Positions 1-11,936 of a DNA stretch of 64,000 nt are shown here, piece by piece; the stretch's first letter is position 1, and each line of letters begins with the position of its first letter. The stretch is from positions 354,827-418,826 of the forward strand of contig BDGG01000006.1 in the NCBI GenBank assembly GCA_001949185.1, read 5' to 3'. The DNA comes from Ramazzottius varieornatus. Its lineage: Eukaryota; Tardigrada; Eutardigrada; Parachela; Ramazzottiidae. The notes under the pieces are model-generated. The model did no database searches. It worked only from the letters and a program-made list of their open reading frames with translations, and was not told where the DNA came from. The position numbers were made by a program, and so were the translations under genes.

Positions 1-46
1 GAGCAATTAATCAGAGTATATTTTGTTGGTTATGTACATGACAGCT

Positions 47-1600
47 TCAGTCTTTCCATGGAGCCAAGAGACCATTAGGATATTGTACTTCGGCTCTTTC
101 GCCGTAAACATTTCTCGACGATGGCCATGCCGAACTGTTATAGACGCGCACCTTTCCCATTATCAGAAGCACTACTTCAGGATAGTCAGCTGCAACATTG
201 TTCCGCTCACATGGATCTGTTACCACATTAAACAAACACGGGGCTACGTTGGGGTCACATGGAGTCGCGGGCGCGTCAGCACATCGAAGTGCCCTTGGTC
301 CATCACTAACCAACGGCGGATCCAAACCACTACTGGGTTCGTACCTACGCTCGACACAATGGAAAAAGGCAGAAGCATGCTACGCAATCATGCGCCTCTT
401 TCCCACCGGCGTTGACGGTCATCCTCGACCGGACCTTGTACCCGTTCCATCTCAATGCATACTCGCCAGCTGTGGCATCCGCCTGCATTGGCAGCTCTTT
501 CCTGGGCGATGGGAGGTCCTCCGACAAGGAAGGCCAGATGTTGCCTCCACCAAGGTTTAACGAGCCGTTGATCGATCCACCGGCAACGTAGAAGAAGGTC
601 GGTAGGAGAATCAGTGATATGGTACAGTTCGCTGGATACTGGACCAGGCTTTGTATCAACGGACTCCACACAAAAGCTGGGACCTGCACGCCACCTTCGA
701 ACCTATGAAATTATTCATCGGGAAGTTTCTTTGCTAACCGCCAGAGTTATGTCGGATTTGGGAGCTCGCATCACAAGCTCGGGAAGATTTTTTTACCAAG
801 TGGTGCACGCCTACAGCCAATTACACGGACAACGTGCGTCACCGGGCAAACAAGGTTAAGTGGCGCCTGTGTTCGGTGTTATTGACTAATAGTGTGCGCC
901 ACTTGAAAACTGATCTTGTCGAGTTTGTCTGCCGAGGTGCCAATTATCAACGTACTGTGTAAAGGCCAGTTGCTGGCAAACGTCGTATCGTTTCAAGTAC
1001 TGATGGCTTGTTCTTCACCGCCTCCGCCGTTGTCCGATAGGAAGAAAATTATCGTATCGTTTGGGACATCTCTTCGTTCCGGGGTTCGAAAGACATGCCC
1101 GACAAAACCATCCCGTGCAGAAACCATTGCTGCAAAGGATATACCAATGTTGCAAATTGCAGCCTGGTCAGAGCACGATGGTCGTCCTTATCCAGCCTCT
1201 GATCTTCAAACTTCCGGCGGCCTTTATGGGTAATGTTGGGGAAGCGATCGGCTACTCTTGGGGAACTTGGAGGACTTCGCCACCATTATCGGCGTGCGGA
1301 GCAAAGTGGGAGAGAAACATGAAAAGCGGCTATAAAGAACCACCTTCGAATTAGGGTCCATTAACTGTTCGGCTTTTCGGATAACAAATTTTCTACACTG
1401 AAGAATGTTGAGTGTAGATCGTACTTGAGCAATATCATGGTTATCGATGCGTTGAACTGCAGCATCGTTGAAACCGTGAGTGGCGTACTGTCCAACATAT
1501 TCCCGAGCCGGCTGTGTTCCATTCCACAGATCAAACAAGAGACGTAGGTGGCCAAGGTTAGTACACTCCTTCCCTGATCCCATTCCAGGGCGACTGTGCG
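47..1600 (-). pseudogene. Decayed arylsulfatase-B-like gene fragment
   Basis: Reading the minus strand from about 1600 down to 47, pieces of a sulfatase appear in order. They are a segment with AREYVGQYATH (about 1480-1510), a VPNDTIIFFLSDNG segment (about 1030-1075, the conserved DNG of sulfatases), an SNWPLH-like piece (about 960-985), FEGGVQVPAFVW (about 670-705), an ELYHITD piece, and a C-terminal part ending at 47. The pieces lie in different frames. There is a stop shortly after the DNG motif, and at least two frame changes between 560 and 690 (ELYHITD in one frame, LPTFFYVAGG in the next). The N-terminal part with the catalytic cysteine was not found. The next gene upstream on the same strand is a more intact relative, so this is probably a tandem duplicate that died. 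An MITE-like repeat sits at 775-937. Exact limits are uncertain. Confidence 0.72.
775..937. repeat. Family E inverted-repeat element (GTGGCGCAC type), copy 1
   Basis: The left arm reads AGCTCGGGAAGATT then CCAAGTGGTGCACGC. The right arm reads GTGCGCCACTTG then GATCTTGTCGAGTTTGTCTG. The arms are imperfect inverted complements of each other and match the cleaner copy at 53486-53600. It lies inside the broken sulfatase. Confidence 0.6.
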
Positions 1601-2262
1601 AGTTTAGTATGTCTTCCAGTGTATATCTGCTGATTATTAGCGCTACTTTATTTCTCCCATAAGTAGGGCGTGATTTTACTTTTAGGCATCGAAGGCTGTT
1701 AACCGAGTAAGTGCGAGAGAAATGGGCGATAAACGGCAATTTAGTTCTCCTTGATCTTTTGTGCAAGCCGTTCAAAAACCTGGCTTATCACTAGCCTCAA
1801 GAAGAAATGTTTTTTGCCAATCAGATTTTTTTGCCATGAGTAAACAGATACGCGCAAACTCTCTTTACGTCGAACGAACTTTAGAAGTTAAAGTAGCCGA
1901 TATTCAGTCATTTTCCGACCACTGTTCTTGAAACCGACCGACACGAGCTAACGAACAGTCAACAGCAAGCAGTCGAGCCTTAACCTTTGCCTCCAAGCAG
2001 CAGACGGCCAAAAAATATAAAAAGCCGGAGGATTTGAGAAAAGTAGCGCTCCAAATATTCGTGATATCCACTTGCATATTTTGTTTTCCAGCAAGATAAA
2101 CGTTGTTTAGGGACAGCCACGACACATCTCGAGTCAAAACTTTTGTATCAATATGATATTACTACATGTACAGGGTAAGTTTTGCGCTATACACCTAGAT
2201 GGTTAACCCACTCGTTGACAAAGTCAACAAACAGCAAGTAGTAGTACAACAAGATGTAGTGT

Positions 2263-4761
2263 TTAGTAGCTGGACGACAAACTGAAGGGAGTAAAGGCCG
2301 CCGTTTCCGGGATGGGGTTGGCATCTTGCCAGGGAACCCACCATCCATCCCACAAGCTAGGGTTGCTCTTTGGATCGACAGGAACATTGTTGGCCTTGAC
2401 GGCGGTGGCATTATAAGCCTTCAGCTTATCCTGTAGACGAGAGAGGATACGAGGAAAGACAGCAGCCAGGTTTCGGGTTTCACAAGGATCGTTGGTTATG
2501 TCAAAGAGGCAGTCCCGCACCCAGGGAACGCATGCCGTCACTTCCTTGCCGGCTGGCGACTGGCCACAATCGACCTGTGTCGGAGTGAAGGTTTTCATTG
2601 GCTTCTTATCGCTGGTTCCTTCTGTCCGAACCCTGCACAAAATAAGTTACAGCAAATTATCTTACATCGCTTTTAGATGATCACTATTTTTGAGTAAGCA
2701 GAATAATTGAAAAGGCCGGCAAACGGAACGTACGAGAGCGCGATATTACATTTGCTGGCGCACACCGTCAGCCAATAACACCGAATACGTGCGCCACTTG
2801 GAATAACGATGTTGTGCGTTTCGTTTGCTGGACCTCCCAATGTACAAGAGAAAAAATCGGAAAGGCTGACCAGCCGATGAAGCTGCGATCACGTCCAAAC
2901 ATTTCCCCTCCAAGCAGTTTGAAGTAGTTGCCACTACACTGGTCCTCTTCGATGATGGCATACTGCTTACCGACCTTCTCGATGGTGTTGACCATTTCAC
3001 GGCGTGGACCCGGTCTGTCGATGCCCCTCTTGAAGTTGGACCAGTGGCTGACACCGGAGAGGTCGTACTTGGCCAAGTTGGCTTGACTTCCGCCAGCCGC
3101 TTCGTACAAGGTGGGCAGCCAGTCGGTCATGTGCATCAAGCGGTGGGAGACGTAGCCGCGGTACTTGAGCTGCGGGTACCAGATGAAGCAGGGCACGCGG
3201 ATGCCGCCTTCGAAGTAGTTGGTCTTGCCCATTCGCAGTGGCCAGTTGGAGCCGTGGTTGATGGCGTCCTTGTCGAAGTTGCTGAGATCAGGCGCTCCGT
3301 TGTCCGACATGAAGATTATTATGGTGTTTTCGAGGATACCCTTTTCCTTCAGAGCGCTTGTCAGCCGACCGATTTGGTCATCCACCGACTGGATTTGAGC
3401 TAAAGAAAAAGGCCACCTTATGCTCAAGAGAGACGAGGCGGCTGTGCGTGCCTCTTGTTACCCAGTTCCTTCTTGCGTTCGATCCAAGTATCGTTCAGTA
3501 AAGTACGAACAGCAGGCCGAAGCTGAAACTGTGGCATGTTGAAGAGGGCTCCGCGGTTGTATTCGTCAGCTTTCCGCGGCAGAGTGGTGGCGAAATGGAG
3601 GTAGAAAGGCTTGGCCGGGTCGGTGTTCTTGATAATCTGTTCGGCTCGTTCCAGCATAAGATCAGGGAAGAAGTGGTTGTTGGTATGGTTAGCCGGGATC
3701 TTCTTGCCGTTCTCGAACAAGTCTCAGCCTTGCTGAATACCGCCATATGCTCCCTGCAAGTACCGAATGTTACGGAAGGAATGAAGCACGAAAACTTTCC
3801 TTCTTCCCTGCCGAGATATCACGGACAAGGCTGAAGAGGTGTGCAGGTGGACTTACGGAGCAGGTAGTATAGTTGAAGGGGTGCGTCCTGCCTTGTGTGA
3901 TTCCAAACCAGCAATCAAACCCCCGGGCACCTAGTCAAATTGAAAGACATGAGTAGACAATTATTTTCTGACGAGAGTACGTGGTAAACGATTCTGTGTA
4001 CCCGGGAGGAAAGCTCTGGTATGAGCTCCCAAATGCCACTGTAAAAATACACCGATTAAAATGATGCGTTGTGGGTGGTACTACACGAAATCTGTTTTTA
4101 CTGATTGTGAAGGTGAACATACCTTGCCCAGAAAATTTGTGGAATAATTGAGCTCTTTCAAGAACTGAGGCACTATGGGGAAGTTTGTTGGCAGTCCCCA
4201 GGCTTCGCCAGCACGAACGGCACTGTAGGCCATACCTACGAGTAGTGCATGGTAGAAGCTCCATATTATTAAATTGATAACTGCCTGTTTATTTGTCGCA
4301 GCTGATAGATGGACTTACCAGTTTAAAAGACGTACTTGCCGCTCATGTATGAGGCGCAGGAAGGAGTACAAACGGAGTTGGTGTAAAACCTGTCCATGAT
4401 CACGCCACTGTTGGCCAGCTTATCAGTGTTCGGCGTCGGTGTTTGCAGGCTGCCTTCCGTGTAACCTACGTCAGTTCTTCCCTAGAAAAAGCTTGCTCAT
4501 CCTGGCCAACTGGGTTGAAAAGAAATAAAACTTAAACCGAAATGATTAGCAGTGTTATGAATGGTCACTCGCCAGGTCGTCAGCCATGTAAACCACAATC
4601 TTGGGCTGGCGCCTTTTCTTGAGCTTTCCCTGCGGTTGACGATAAGCTGGACCTTCGTCGCCCGAATCATCGTGCGAGGGCCAGTATGCAGGACCGTCCC
4701 TCGCTATACAGATCGATGCAAGATAGACAAGGGATAATAGGGAAGCTGCCGGAGATTTCAT
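2263..4761 (-). CDS. Arylsulfatase-B-like sulfatase, one in-frame stop, altered active-site motif
   Basis: Type I sulfatases hydrolyse sulfate esters, usually of glycosaminoglycans, in lysosomes or outside the cell. Eight exons with closing phases: 4761-4569, 4465-4336, 4222-4123, 4038-4002, 3930-3857, 3753-3462, 3399-2871, 2632-2263 (575 codons with the stop). Exon 1 starts with a signal peptide (MKSPAASLLSLVYLASICIA) and carries the metal-binding ADD. GKWHLG crosses exons 3-4; exon 7 has SDNG and a RMGK lysine; the C-terminus has the expected DPCE and WVPW segments. Two oddities stand out. The formylglycine signature is C-T-P-S-C instead of C-x-P-x-R (Cys codon 4370-4368; Arg replaced by Cys at 4358-4356). 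A TGA interrupts exon 6 at 3726-3724. The exon 1-2 junction is the least certain. It may be a recent pseudogene; a base-call error is possible. Best family match: arylsulfatase B/I/J. Confidence 0.78.
2752..2832. repeat. Family E element fragment in sulfatase intron 7
   Basis: Contains GGCGCACACCGTCAGCCAAT and then GTGCGCCACTTGG, inverted with respect to each other. These are the core arms of the family at 775-937 and 53486-53600. The fragment fills much of the 238-base intron 2633-2870. Confidence 0.55.
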
Positions 4762-5417
4762 CGGCCCTCCGACAAAGCAACGGCGCAAGGAGATGCAACG
4801 GGGACGAACGTACTCTTCTACTCAGTACAGATTTGTAATATAAGTAAAAATGTGGAAGCCGACAAACTTCTAATCAAACGCGGAACTCACCGTCTGCCTC
4901 AGATCGGCTGGCTTATTGCTAGGTGGTGCAATCAAGTTTGAATCAAGCGAACATTTAGCCTTTATCTGCCTTCCAAGTTTCCGGACGAGTCTTGACTGTT
5001 TTACGTTGTATAAGCGCAGGCCGCAGGCAGGTGCGACGTAAGCTAATTTGCTTCGGGAAAAAGTCAACGTCAACGTCCAAATTGCTTGTGAGTAATTGAA
5101 ATATACAATGGGGTAGTCCAAGCGTAACTTCTTCTCGACTGTGTTTGATTGACCGTTATTGACAGCAACCACAGAATACAAAAACAAGGCAGTAAATATG
5201 ACCCATAAGTCGTAAAACACACATTGAGTGGCAAATCAGCCATCTTTTTCTGACTCCCGAAGAACCCGTAGCATGAAAACACTTCTTACGTGTAACAGGT
5301 GTAAACCATTATTTGTACACCATACATTCGTACCACAGCTTTCGAGTGACCATGCACTTCTGTCAAGGAATAAATAATACCATGCACCACAGCAGTAACT
5401 CAAATCAGACTTTGAAC

Positions 5418-7970
5418 TCAGGTGAATGAAAATTTCTGGTGGGTCGCAGGTGTCGCTTTCTGGTTTAGCTCCAGGGCCCAAACGTGCTGCGGCCAGCCCG
5501 TCCGGTTCTTTCGTGACATTTTCTTTGCTGAAGTCGAGGTGGGCGTTATACTCTGTGAAAACAAAAAACAATGAAAATTTTGTTGCTGTACCATACAGCT
5601 GAAAAGAATGCGGACGTTTTCTCGAGCCGGAACATCAGGTGAAAAAAAAATCATTTCGGACTGATCCTTTTGGTCTTGGAACATAACTGCTCAGGAAACG
5701 TTTTTTCATCTGGGATACTTTTGCTCCAGTTAAAACGGTTGATGCGGTCTTTCGTATGACTCATCGGGGCTCGTTAAAGTCCAGATTTCGGGTCATGATC
5801 GAGTTATAAAGTTTTTTGTGGAGGGTGAATGGCTGTTATCAGTGGACTTTGGACCTCGTTGAATATCTGTCGCTTTTTGCCCGGAGTGTCTGCTTTGAAA
5901 CCAAAAAGGCACTGCCAAGATTTGGGCTGGCTACCATAATAACCAAAGCAATGGAAGAAATAGCTTTCGATCAGGGAATTGGAATTTATTATCCAAACCG
6001 ATGGTCTATTCAGAAGGAACCACACTGTGTGCTCAGCTGCGCGATTGGTGAGCCGGCTGGAGCACAAGTTGCAGTTTGATGTTAAACGAGTGGCAAGCAG
6101 ATGAGTGGCACCTGATGGCTCACCACACCCTCTTTCTAGAACTTTTTGGCTTGGACCCTCGGCAGGGGAATTTCTCCCCTGGTACCGGGGTAAGTGGTCA
6201 GCAGAAAGGGTGACCACTGATCAGTCGTTACCTAGGGCTAACCAAAACGGACGGTGACTGACCAGATGTCCCTCATCAAAACCAACAAACTGATGTCCCA
6301 AAAGAGCTTTTTGCACCGCCCCGACGAAACCAATCAGTCCGAAAGTATCGTCCGAACAAATCCTATGTCAGATCAGCTCAGAGAATGTGTTTTAATGGGC
6401 ATATTGACAAAGTTAAAAGCTGATCTAAAGGAAGACGATTCATTTTGATGGAAAGATAAGCTGGCGTCATTGTAGCCATTGCCAGACGACAGCTATGGCG
6501 ACCATGGCGGAACCAACATCCGGCCTCCAGTTTCAAGCTCCGAAGTGTGCCTTATCGTTAAGGCCCAATTAAAGACGCTTAGCACTTGTCTCCATTACAG
6601 CCGCCTCCATAAGCACCATAAATCTCCCTAAGCTTGATGCTGCAAGGCCAGATGACCCGCAAAACATTATGCATATTGCATCTTTCTCCATCGGATCGCA
6701 ATGAGACAATCGGAACATTCTTGTTCCTTGACACACTCCCACACCGACAAATATTTTTCTACCCCAGCGAACCGTAGTAATTAATGCAAGACTTCAAAAT
6801 GCGTAGTTTTAAATTTTGGTCAACTTTCGTTTAAAAATTTCTGTAAATTCAGAGATCTCAGAAATTTCCAGTTCGTAAAATTTCTCACCTCAAACACGGC
6901 TAAAGGGTTTATAACATTTTCTGACCTTTCCACTGTTGCTTAAAGTGATGTATTTGATCAATGTTTCGATGTCAGTCTAATGTTAAATCTTCTAGACAAG
7001 AAAGCCAAAAACTATTCAAATAGTCTGTGTATTTATTACCTTGAGTGCTTCGCCTCGCTTTCGTCGCTCGTCTCGTCTTTCCAGTGTCTTGGTGAGAATG
7101 CTGCGGAAGCCATCGGCCGGGTTGAGCGGTGACTGGCCGTCGTTCTTGTCGAGAACCTCCATCAGGTGAGCGATGTAGCTGGTGGCCAAGCGCAAGGTCT
7201 TGATCTTGGACAGCTTGGTGTCCATTGGAACATTGGGAATACAGTCGCGCAGATCAGAGAAGGCCGTGTTGATACTGATGGTTCGCCGCCGCTCCTTCTT
7301 GTTGGCCGATACCCGTCGCTTGACCACTCTGACTTTTGGCAGAAATATGGAGGCCATGTTCTTGGCGTTGAGGCTGGCACTGGGTCTTCCTGGAAAGCCC
7401 CAACGAATTACAAACGGTGTGAACCTTAACTTCATATGGAGGGTGGGAGATGACATCAAAAGCGGTCTAAAAGTGTTCGCTGCACCTTGCTTGCACGAAA
7501 GAACAAAACTACCAGACATCGAGTTTCATAAAAACCCCACAATTGGCAACATGTAAACGATTTAGTTTATTTTCCAGGAAGTAATACACAGGCTTTACTA
7601 CAAATCAGGGAAGAAAAAGGGAAAGTGGGCGCGTACCTGTGAACTGTGAAGTGGTGCCATTTCCACTCCTTGGACCTCCCGAATATTGCTCATACTGGCT
7701 CAGTGGACTGGAAGATCCAAAATTGGGAAGACTGTAGGTGGAGTTGGTGGGAGAAGCGGAGGAAGTGGACATGACGTCGTTCGGCCATCCAGGAAGACTG
7801 TGGTCGTAGGGGGATGACGAACTCAAGTTGACGGCTTCAGTGTGACAGTAGGCCGATTGATACTGGCACGAATCCGGCTCGTAGTTTGTTGAAGCAAAAA
7901 TAACCGCCTCGTTTGTCAAATTAGCCGGATGGAAATAATTCGAGCAAGTATAACCGACAAGCGAAGCCAT
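5418..7970 (-). CDS. Hand: Hand bHLH transcription factor
   Basis: Hand is a class II basic helix-loop-helix DNA-binding factor of heart, visceral mesoderm and limb or nerve tissue; it acts in the nucleus as a dimer with E-proteins. Three exons close in phase: 7970-7637, 7389-7040 and 5552-5418, giving 272 residues. Residues 1-111 are Ser/Tyr/Asn rich and weakly conserved. The bHLH lies at roughly 130-185, with basic region KKERRRT and helix 2 DTKLSKIKTLRLATSYIAHL, which fits Hand better than Twist or other relatives. The last exon ends with RTGWPQHVWALEL, the conserved Hand C-terminal block, and this fixes the assignment. The start ATG at 7970 heads the only frame joining the exons. Intron 2 is 1.5 kb and holds no recognised gene. 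A TATTTATA box on this strand near 8176-8183 could be the promoter (inference). Confidence 0.95.
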
Positions 7971-10900
7971 CTTGCTTCACACCGTCAGGCAAACAAGGTC
8001 AGCAACAAAACTTTTTCCAAATTGCTGTCGACCGATTTTTAATGTAGGTAGCATGAGAACTTTCAGAACGGAAAAGTCTCGAAAATACTCAGTCGGATGA
8101 TGAGAAGATGGAAGAGGGGGAAAATACGGAATAGTGAACTGGGAAAGAAGGTTCAAGTTGCAAAGTTAGTTTTGCTATAAATACGTGGTCGCGCTTTGTC
8201 GCTCAGGAAAATTGTCATTGGTGATAGTCGGAGCGATGGTTGATCAAGTTTAGCTTTGGCCGTTCTTCGGTCTTTGCAGTTCTCAGCATGACTGGCTCAA
8301 GGCGAAATATGAGATGGCTTGTACGCTATGGCATATTGCGGCACTGGTGCTCATTTGCGATAAGACAGTGGTAATCGAGTACACCATAAGACAATCTCCA
8401 TGACTTTACTCAGCTTAACCTTCCTTATTGGCGCGCCATCGATATCCTTCCACTGACATTGAATGGAAGTTTGAAATGTCAAATGCGCGGGTCACGGCGG
8501 ATACGCGCCTGCCCGCCCGTGCCAGGCAGACTACACACAATGGCGCCAACGCGGCATCCGGCCTTTTAATCAAAATAATCAACAATTCAATCACACTTCC
8601 AAATACTGCTGTTGCATTAAAGCACATTATTTTCACATTTTAAACTTTAAAAGTCTTTCAACGCAAATCAAAAATAAAACAGGAGCTGTTCGAGCTCTGT
8701 GGTTCGAGATTATCAAAAAGTCAATGCTAAATCACCGCTACCTTTTCACAGTTTTTCTACGTGGATATTGATCCATCGAACAAACCTTTTAGAGCAGAGA
8801 GCGGATTTCTGTGCAATTAAAGAGAAGAGATAGGAGTTTTTCAGAATCACATGGCAAAAGGTTCTTTCTTGCTAAATATGGACAAGTGTGTGGAGAATTT
8901 CGGGCTAATATGTAAGAAAGCTTTCAACGGTAAAGTGGATCCCTCATTACAAGCCACCGTGGGTAGCCAAGCATTTGTCATCGGGTACAGGGTGACACGA
9001 GACATAGAACTAAGGTGGTAATTGCTAGGTCGAGCTAGACTCTTCCCTCTCGCCTCCCACTTTGCACCCCAAATTCCGTACATGCAGTATCTCTCCCTTT
9101 TAATGGCCTGATCCATTTTGCCTAGCTGTGCCACTGTGCAGCAGTCCATCTTCGTTGGTAGTCCTGCTGTTGAAAGATGGTAATGGCCAATGAAGTGTCT
9201 TTCCAATTGGCACTCTGACTTGCTGCTGGTTTCGATAAATTGGACAGACCAGGAAGTAAGTTCACTCCCTTAAAACCTGGCCCTGCTCGGACAATCTTTA
9301 TACCTTTAACGAATCTCCCTCTTTCATTCCGCTAACTCTTCGCACTTCGCCAGATCATGCGTATTTTCCCCTAAAGTCTGCTTTTGGAGTTTTAAGAATT
9401 CTTGAAGAATCTCATGAAAAAGACTAAAATCATGAAAGAAAGCTGCATGTTTGCGTGGCAGGTAGTAGGTTAGAATTGACGACTTGGTGACCACTGTACA
9501 ATCAAGGGGGAAAAGCGGTTGCAATTAGGTGGGCGTGGCGGGCCATGAAGCGGCAAGGCGGCACTGCTCATTCATACGACCTGGCTGTTTATGTAGTATC
9601 TGACCGCTGTAAAGTGGCGCTAACACGAACAAGTGCGCTTCCGTGACTGTGGCTGTTGATAGCGTTTAGCCGGTCATCAAACGTGTTTGTTTGCTTGAAG
9701 GAAGGTGTGGGGGTAGTGGCGACAGGCCGGCGCTGGGGATTGGTGTCAGTAGGTACCGTCGCTACCTTCTCATTACAACCGCCAGAGGCCCGTCATCGCC
9801 AGTACAACTCGCGCGTAATAAGATGTCATTTGCCGGACAGAACAGCCATTATTGAGACCTATTAGAACCTCGACCGTTTGCGCTGCTTTGTCATCGAGAT
9901 GCATACCTCTAGTGGTTAGACAAGCGCAAAAACATTGCAATAACGGAAGCGACAACGGGCACCGAACAGGTTATGGTACATACCGCATTCGGGCTCGACT
10001 TTTTCGAAGCAGATTTGGGTATCTCCACGTGAGAATGCGTCCAAAGTGTGTCTGACCAAATTGTTCAGTAGAGCGTTTTGAAGTTTCCGGACCCTAAAGT
10101 CTCACTGCAACGAGACTTGCGCCTACATCAAACAGACCCCGAGAAACACGAATCTGAAGTCAGAATCAAAGTTCCTACCACAGGTCAGAATGTTACAAGC
10201 GGCAACCCAAAAGAGCGTGAAGACTGTGTGGTGCATAAATCGGCACGCGCAACGGTCAAATACAATGTTCGCAGCTGTGTTCGATCAGTTATGGACTGTA
10301 TGTTCGGCCACCTATAATTTGACAAATGAATGAATGCGACAAGGTTTCAGCAAAGGGACCCCTACCAGCAGAGTACGTAACTAATATTGCGTGAAGCCTC
10401 TGATATTTCTCACTTTCACCGTATGCAGACTCATGTTGAGAGAAAAACAGAGAAGTGAACAAATTCAGAAGTACGTAGGTATCTGTTCTGCCCGCTGACG
10501 TCGCTGTCAGATGGCGCTGCATCTTAAGCAGCGAAGTGGGGGCTTTCTGATGGTCGTGTCACTTGAGCCTGCGTCTATAATCTCCACTGCTTACAAGGTT
10601 CCTCGAGCTGCTACGTTCGCTGACAGTCGGCGGACTACGAAACGAAAAGGTTGAAGATAAACTCATCACCGGCACGTAATCCTGTAGGTAAGTCGGCCCT
10701 TCTGCGCTACCGGCAACTTTCAGCAGCTTCCGTGTACCAGCAACCAAGCTAACTAAAGCCATGCCGTCAAGGTTCGAACCGTTCTAATCACTGTACATCT
10801 TTAAAACTCCAAGTCGCATCATTCGGCGGTAAGCTCGATCCGAGGTCGATGATGACGCGCATATGTATCTACCCTCATTCCATTTCATGCGCCATGATTT

Positions 10901-11077
10901 TTTTAGCTTCATAGCAGCCTTCTGGCACATACGCAGAGGTATTATTATCCATTGTTTAAACCCCAGGATGTGTCGATGGTTGACTAAGCGCACGTACGCA
11001 GAAAGCCCTTTCGTGAGACGCATCTTCCAGGTGCAAAGCAAAACATCCGTGCAGAAGAAGACATGTTCCCGGCTTCC
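7971..11077. other. Intergenic region, no gene recognised
   Basis: Both strands were read. Only short open frames without family similarity, signal sequence or matching splice sites were seen. It lies between the Hand 5' end and the small secretory precursor gene, so it probably holds their control regions, but no individual site can be supported beyond the two TATA-like boxes. Confidence 0.5.
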
Positions 11078-11085
11078 TATATAAG
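11078..11085 (+). promoter_or_regulatory. TATA box of the secretory precursor gene
   Basis: TATATAAG lies 138 bases before the ATG at 11216. A start of transcription about 30 bases downstream would give a 5' leader of about 105 bases with no other ATG in it. The position fits a short single-exon gene. Confidence 0.55.
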
Positions 11086-11215
11086 GCCTTCTAGGCAAAA
11101 CACCAGCTTGTAATCCACAAGCTCTGTTCATTATTTAAGAATACGGCACTTGAGGAACCTGTTATTAGGTCTCAAGAGACATTTTCTGCCGTTCCGTGTT
11201 GTTGCGAGTGACAAA

Positions 11216-11596
11216 ATGTTGCAAGCAAGCCTGTTTGTACCTGTGGCTTTTCTTCTGACAACGGCTAGTATCATCGGCGCCTCCATCAACACCCAGCTGA
11301 CATTTGGACCGGGAGCCGCTTGGCGTTCGCGCGGTCCACTAGCATCGTCCATGCGCTGGGGCCATTCGGAGGCCGACAAGCCCAAATACCGACAACGGAC
11401 CATCTGGACGCCCAGCATTTGGGGCATCAACCTGGGCAAACGAGGCGCCAACCTTGAGGAAGATGGCGCGACGGCAGCCAACGACCTTGGCAGCATGCAA
11501 GAAACTCCGTCTGAAGCTCGCAGAAGGGACGACGTCGTCAGGATGTTCAGCCTGGTTGGCTTGATCAATTCGGCTGGAGCTACGGCTGCCCAATAA
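11216..11596 (+). CDS. Putative neuropeptide precursor (amidated peptide)
   Basis: A 126-residue single-exon protein. Residues 1-22 (MLQASLFVPVAFLLTTASIIGA) form a clear signal peptide with no other membrane segment. A dibasic, amidation-type site follows: RQR, then TIWTPSIWGINL, then GKR. By prohormone convertase and PAM rules this would release a 12-residue peptide ending in leucine amide. A further RRR lies near residue 101. There are no cysteines after the signal. I do not recognise the peptide family. A QLTFGPG stretch just after the signal recalls adipokinetic hormones but lacks their placement and amidation site. The first ATG is at 11216; upstream in-frame codons lack ATG. A TATA box lies 138 bases upstream. 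The stop codon TAA is itself part of AATAAA, so the 3' leader may be very short. Seen: signal and processing sites. Inferred: hormone role. Confidence 0.6.
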   Translation: MLQASLFVPVAFLLTTASIIGASINTQLTFGPGAAWRSRGPLASSMRWGHSEADKPKYRQRTIWTPSIWGINLGKRGANLEEDGATAANDLGSMQETPSEARRRDDVVRMFSLVGLINSAGATAAQ

Positions 11597-11936
11597 AGAC
11601 TTCTAAAGACATGTCTAATTCGCTTCCATGTGGGTTGGTGCGAAAGTTCCGCTACCTAACACCGTTAAGCAAAAACCTCCTTTCCCCTTGTTTAATCTCA
11701 CGCTTACTCGTAATTTAACTTGATGCCTCCTGTCGTTCACATCTCCGTTATTCAATCATCTTTAGATTCGAAACGTCAAAAGCAAGCCCTCATGCGCGTA
11801 TTATAATGGACGATAAGTCGTACAGAAAAATCTCTACAGCATATGTACACGTAAAGTTTAGATACAAGGAGCTGGTACTACTGCTGGGCGAACTACACAA
11901 AAAAGGTCTACGCGACAAAGATTGTCAAGAGAGGAG

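Noticed and set aside
3724-3726. TGA as selenocysteine codon
   Set aside because: Sulfatases are not selenoproteins, no SECIS-like hairpin was noticed downstream, and the same kind of stop occurs in a duplicated thrombospondin exon.
5804-6448. Open frames in Hand intron 2
   Set aside because: They lie between two phase-matched Hand exons and have no recognisable domain or splice support.
8161-8260. TATAAATA at about 8176 as promoter of a plus-strand gene
   Set aside because: No plus-strand gene follows; the reverse reading as a Hand promoter is more plausible but unproven.
11290-11330. Adipokinetic-hormone-like QLTFGPG stretch
   Set aside because: It is not directly after the likely signal cleavage and lacks the Gly-Lys-Arg amidation site; the supported peptide is the one ending GINL.
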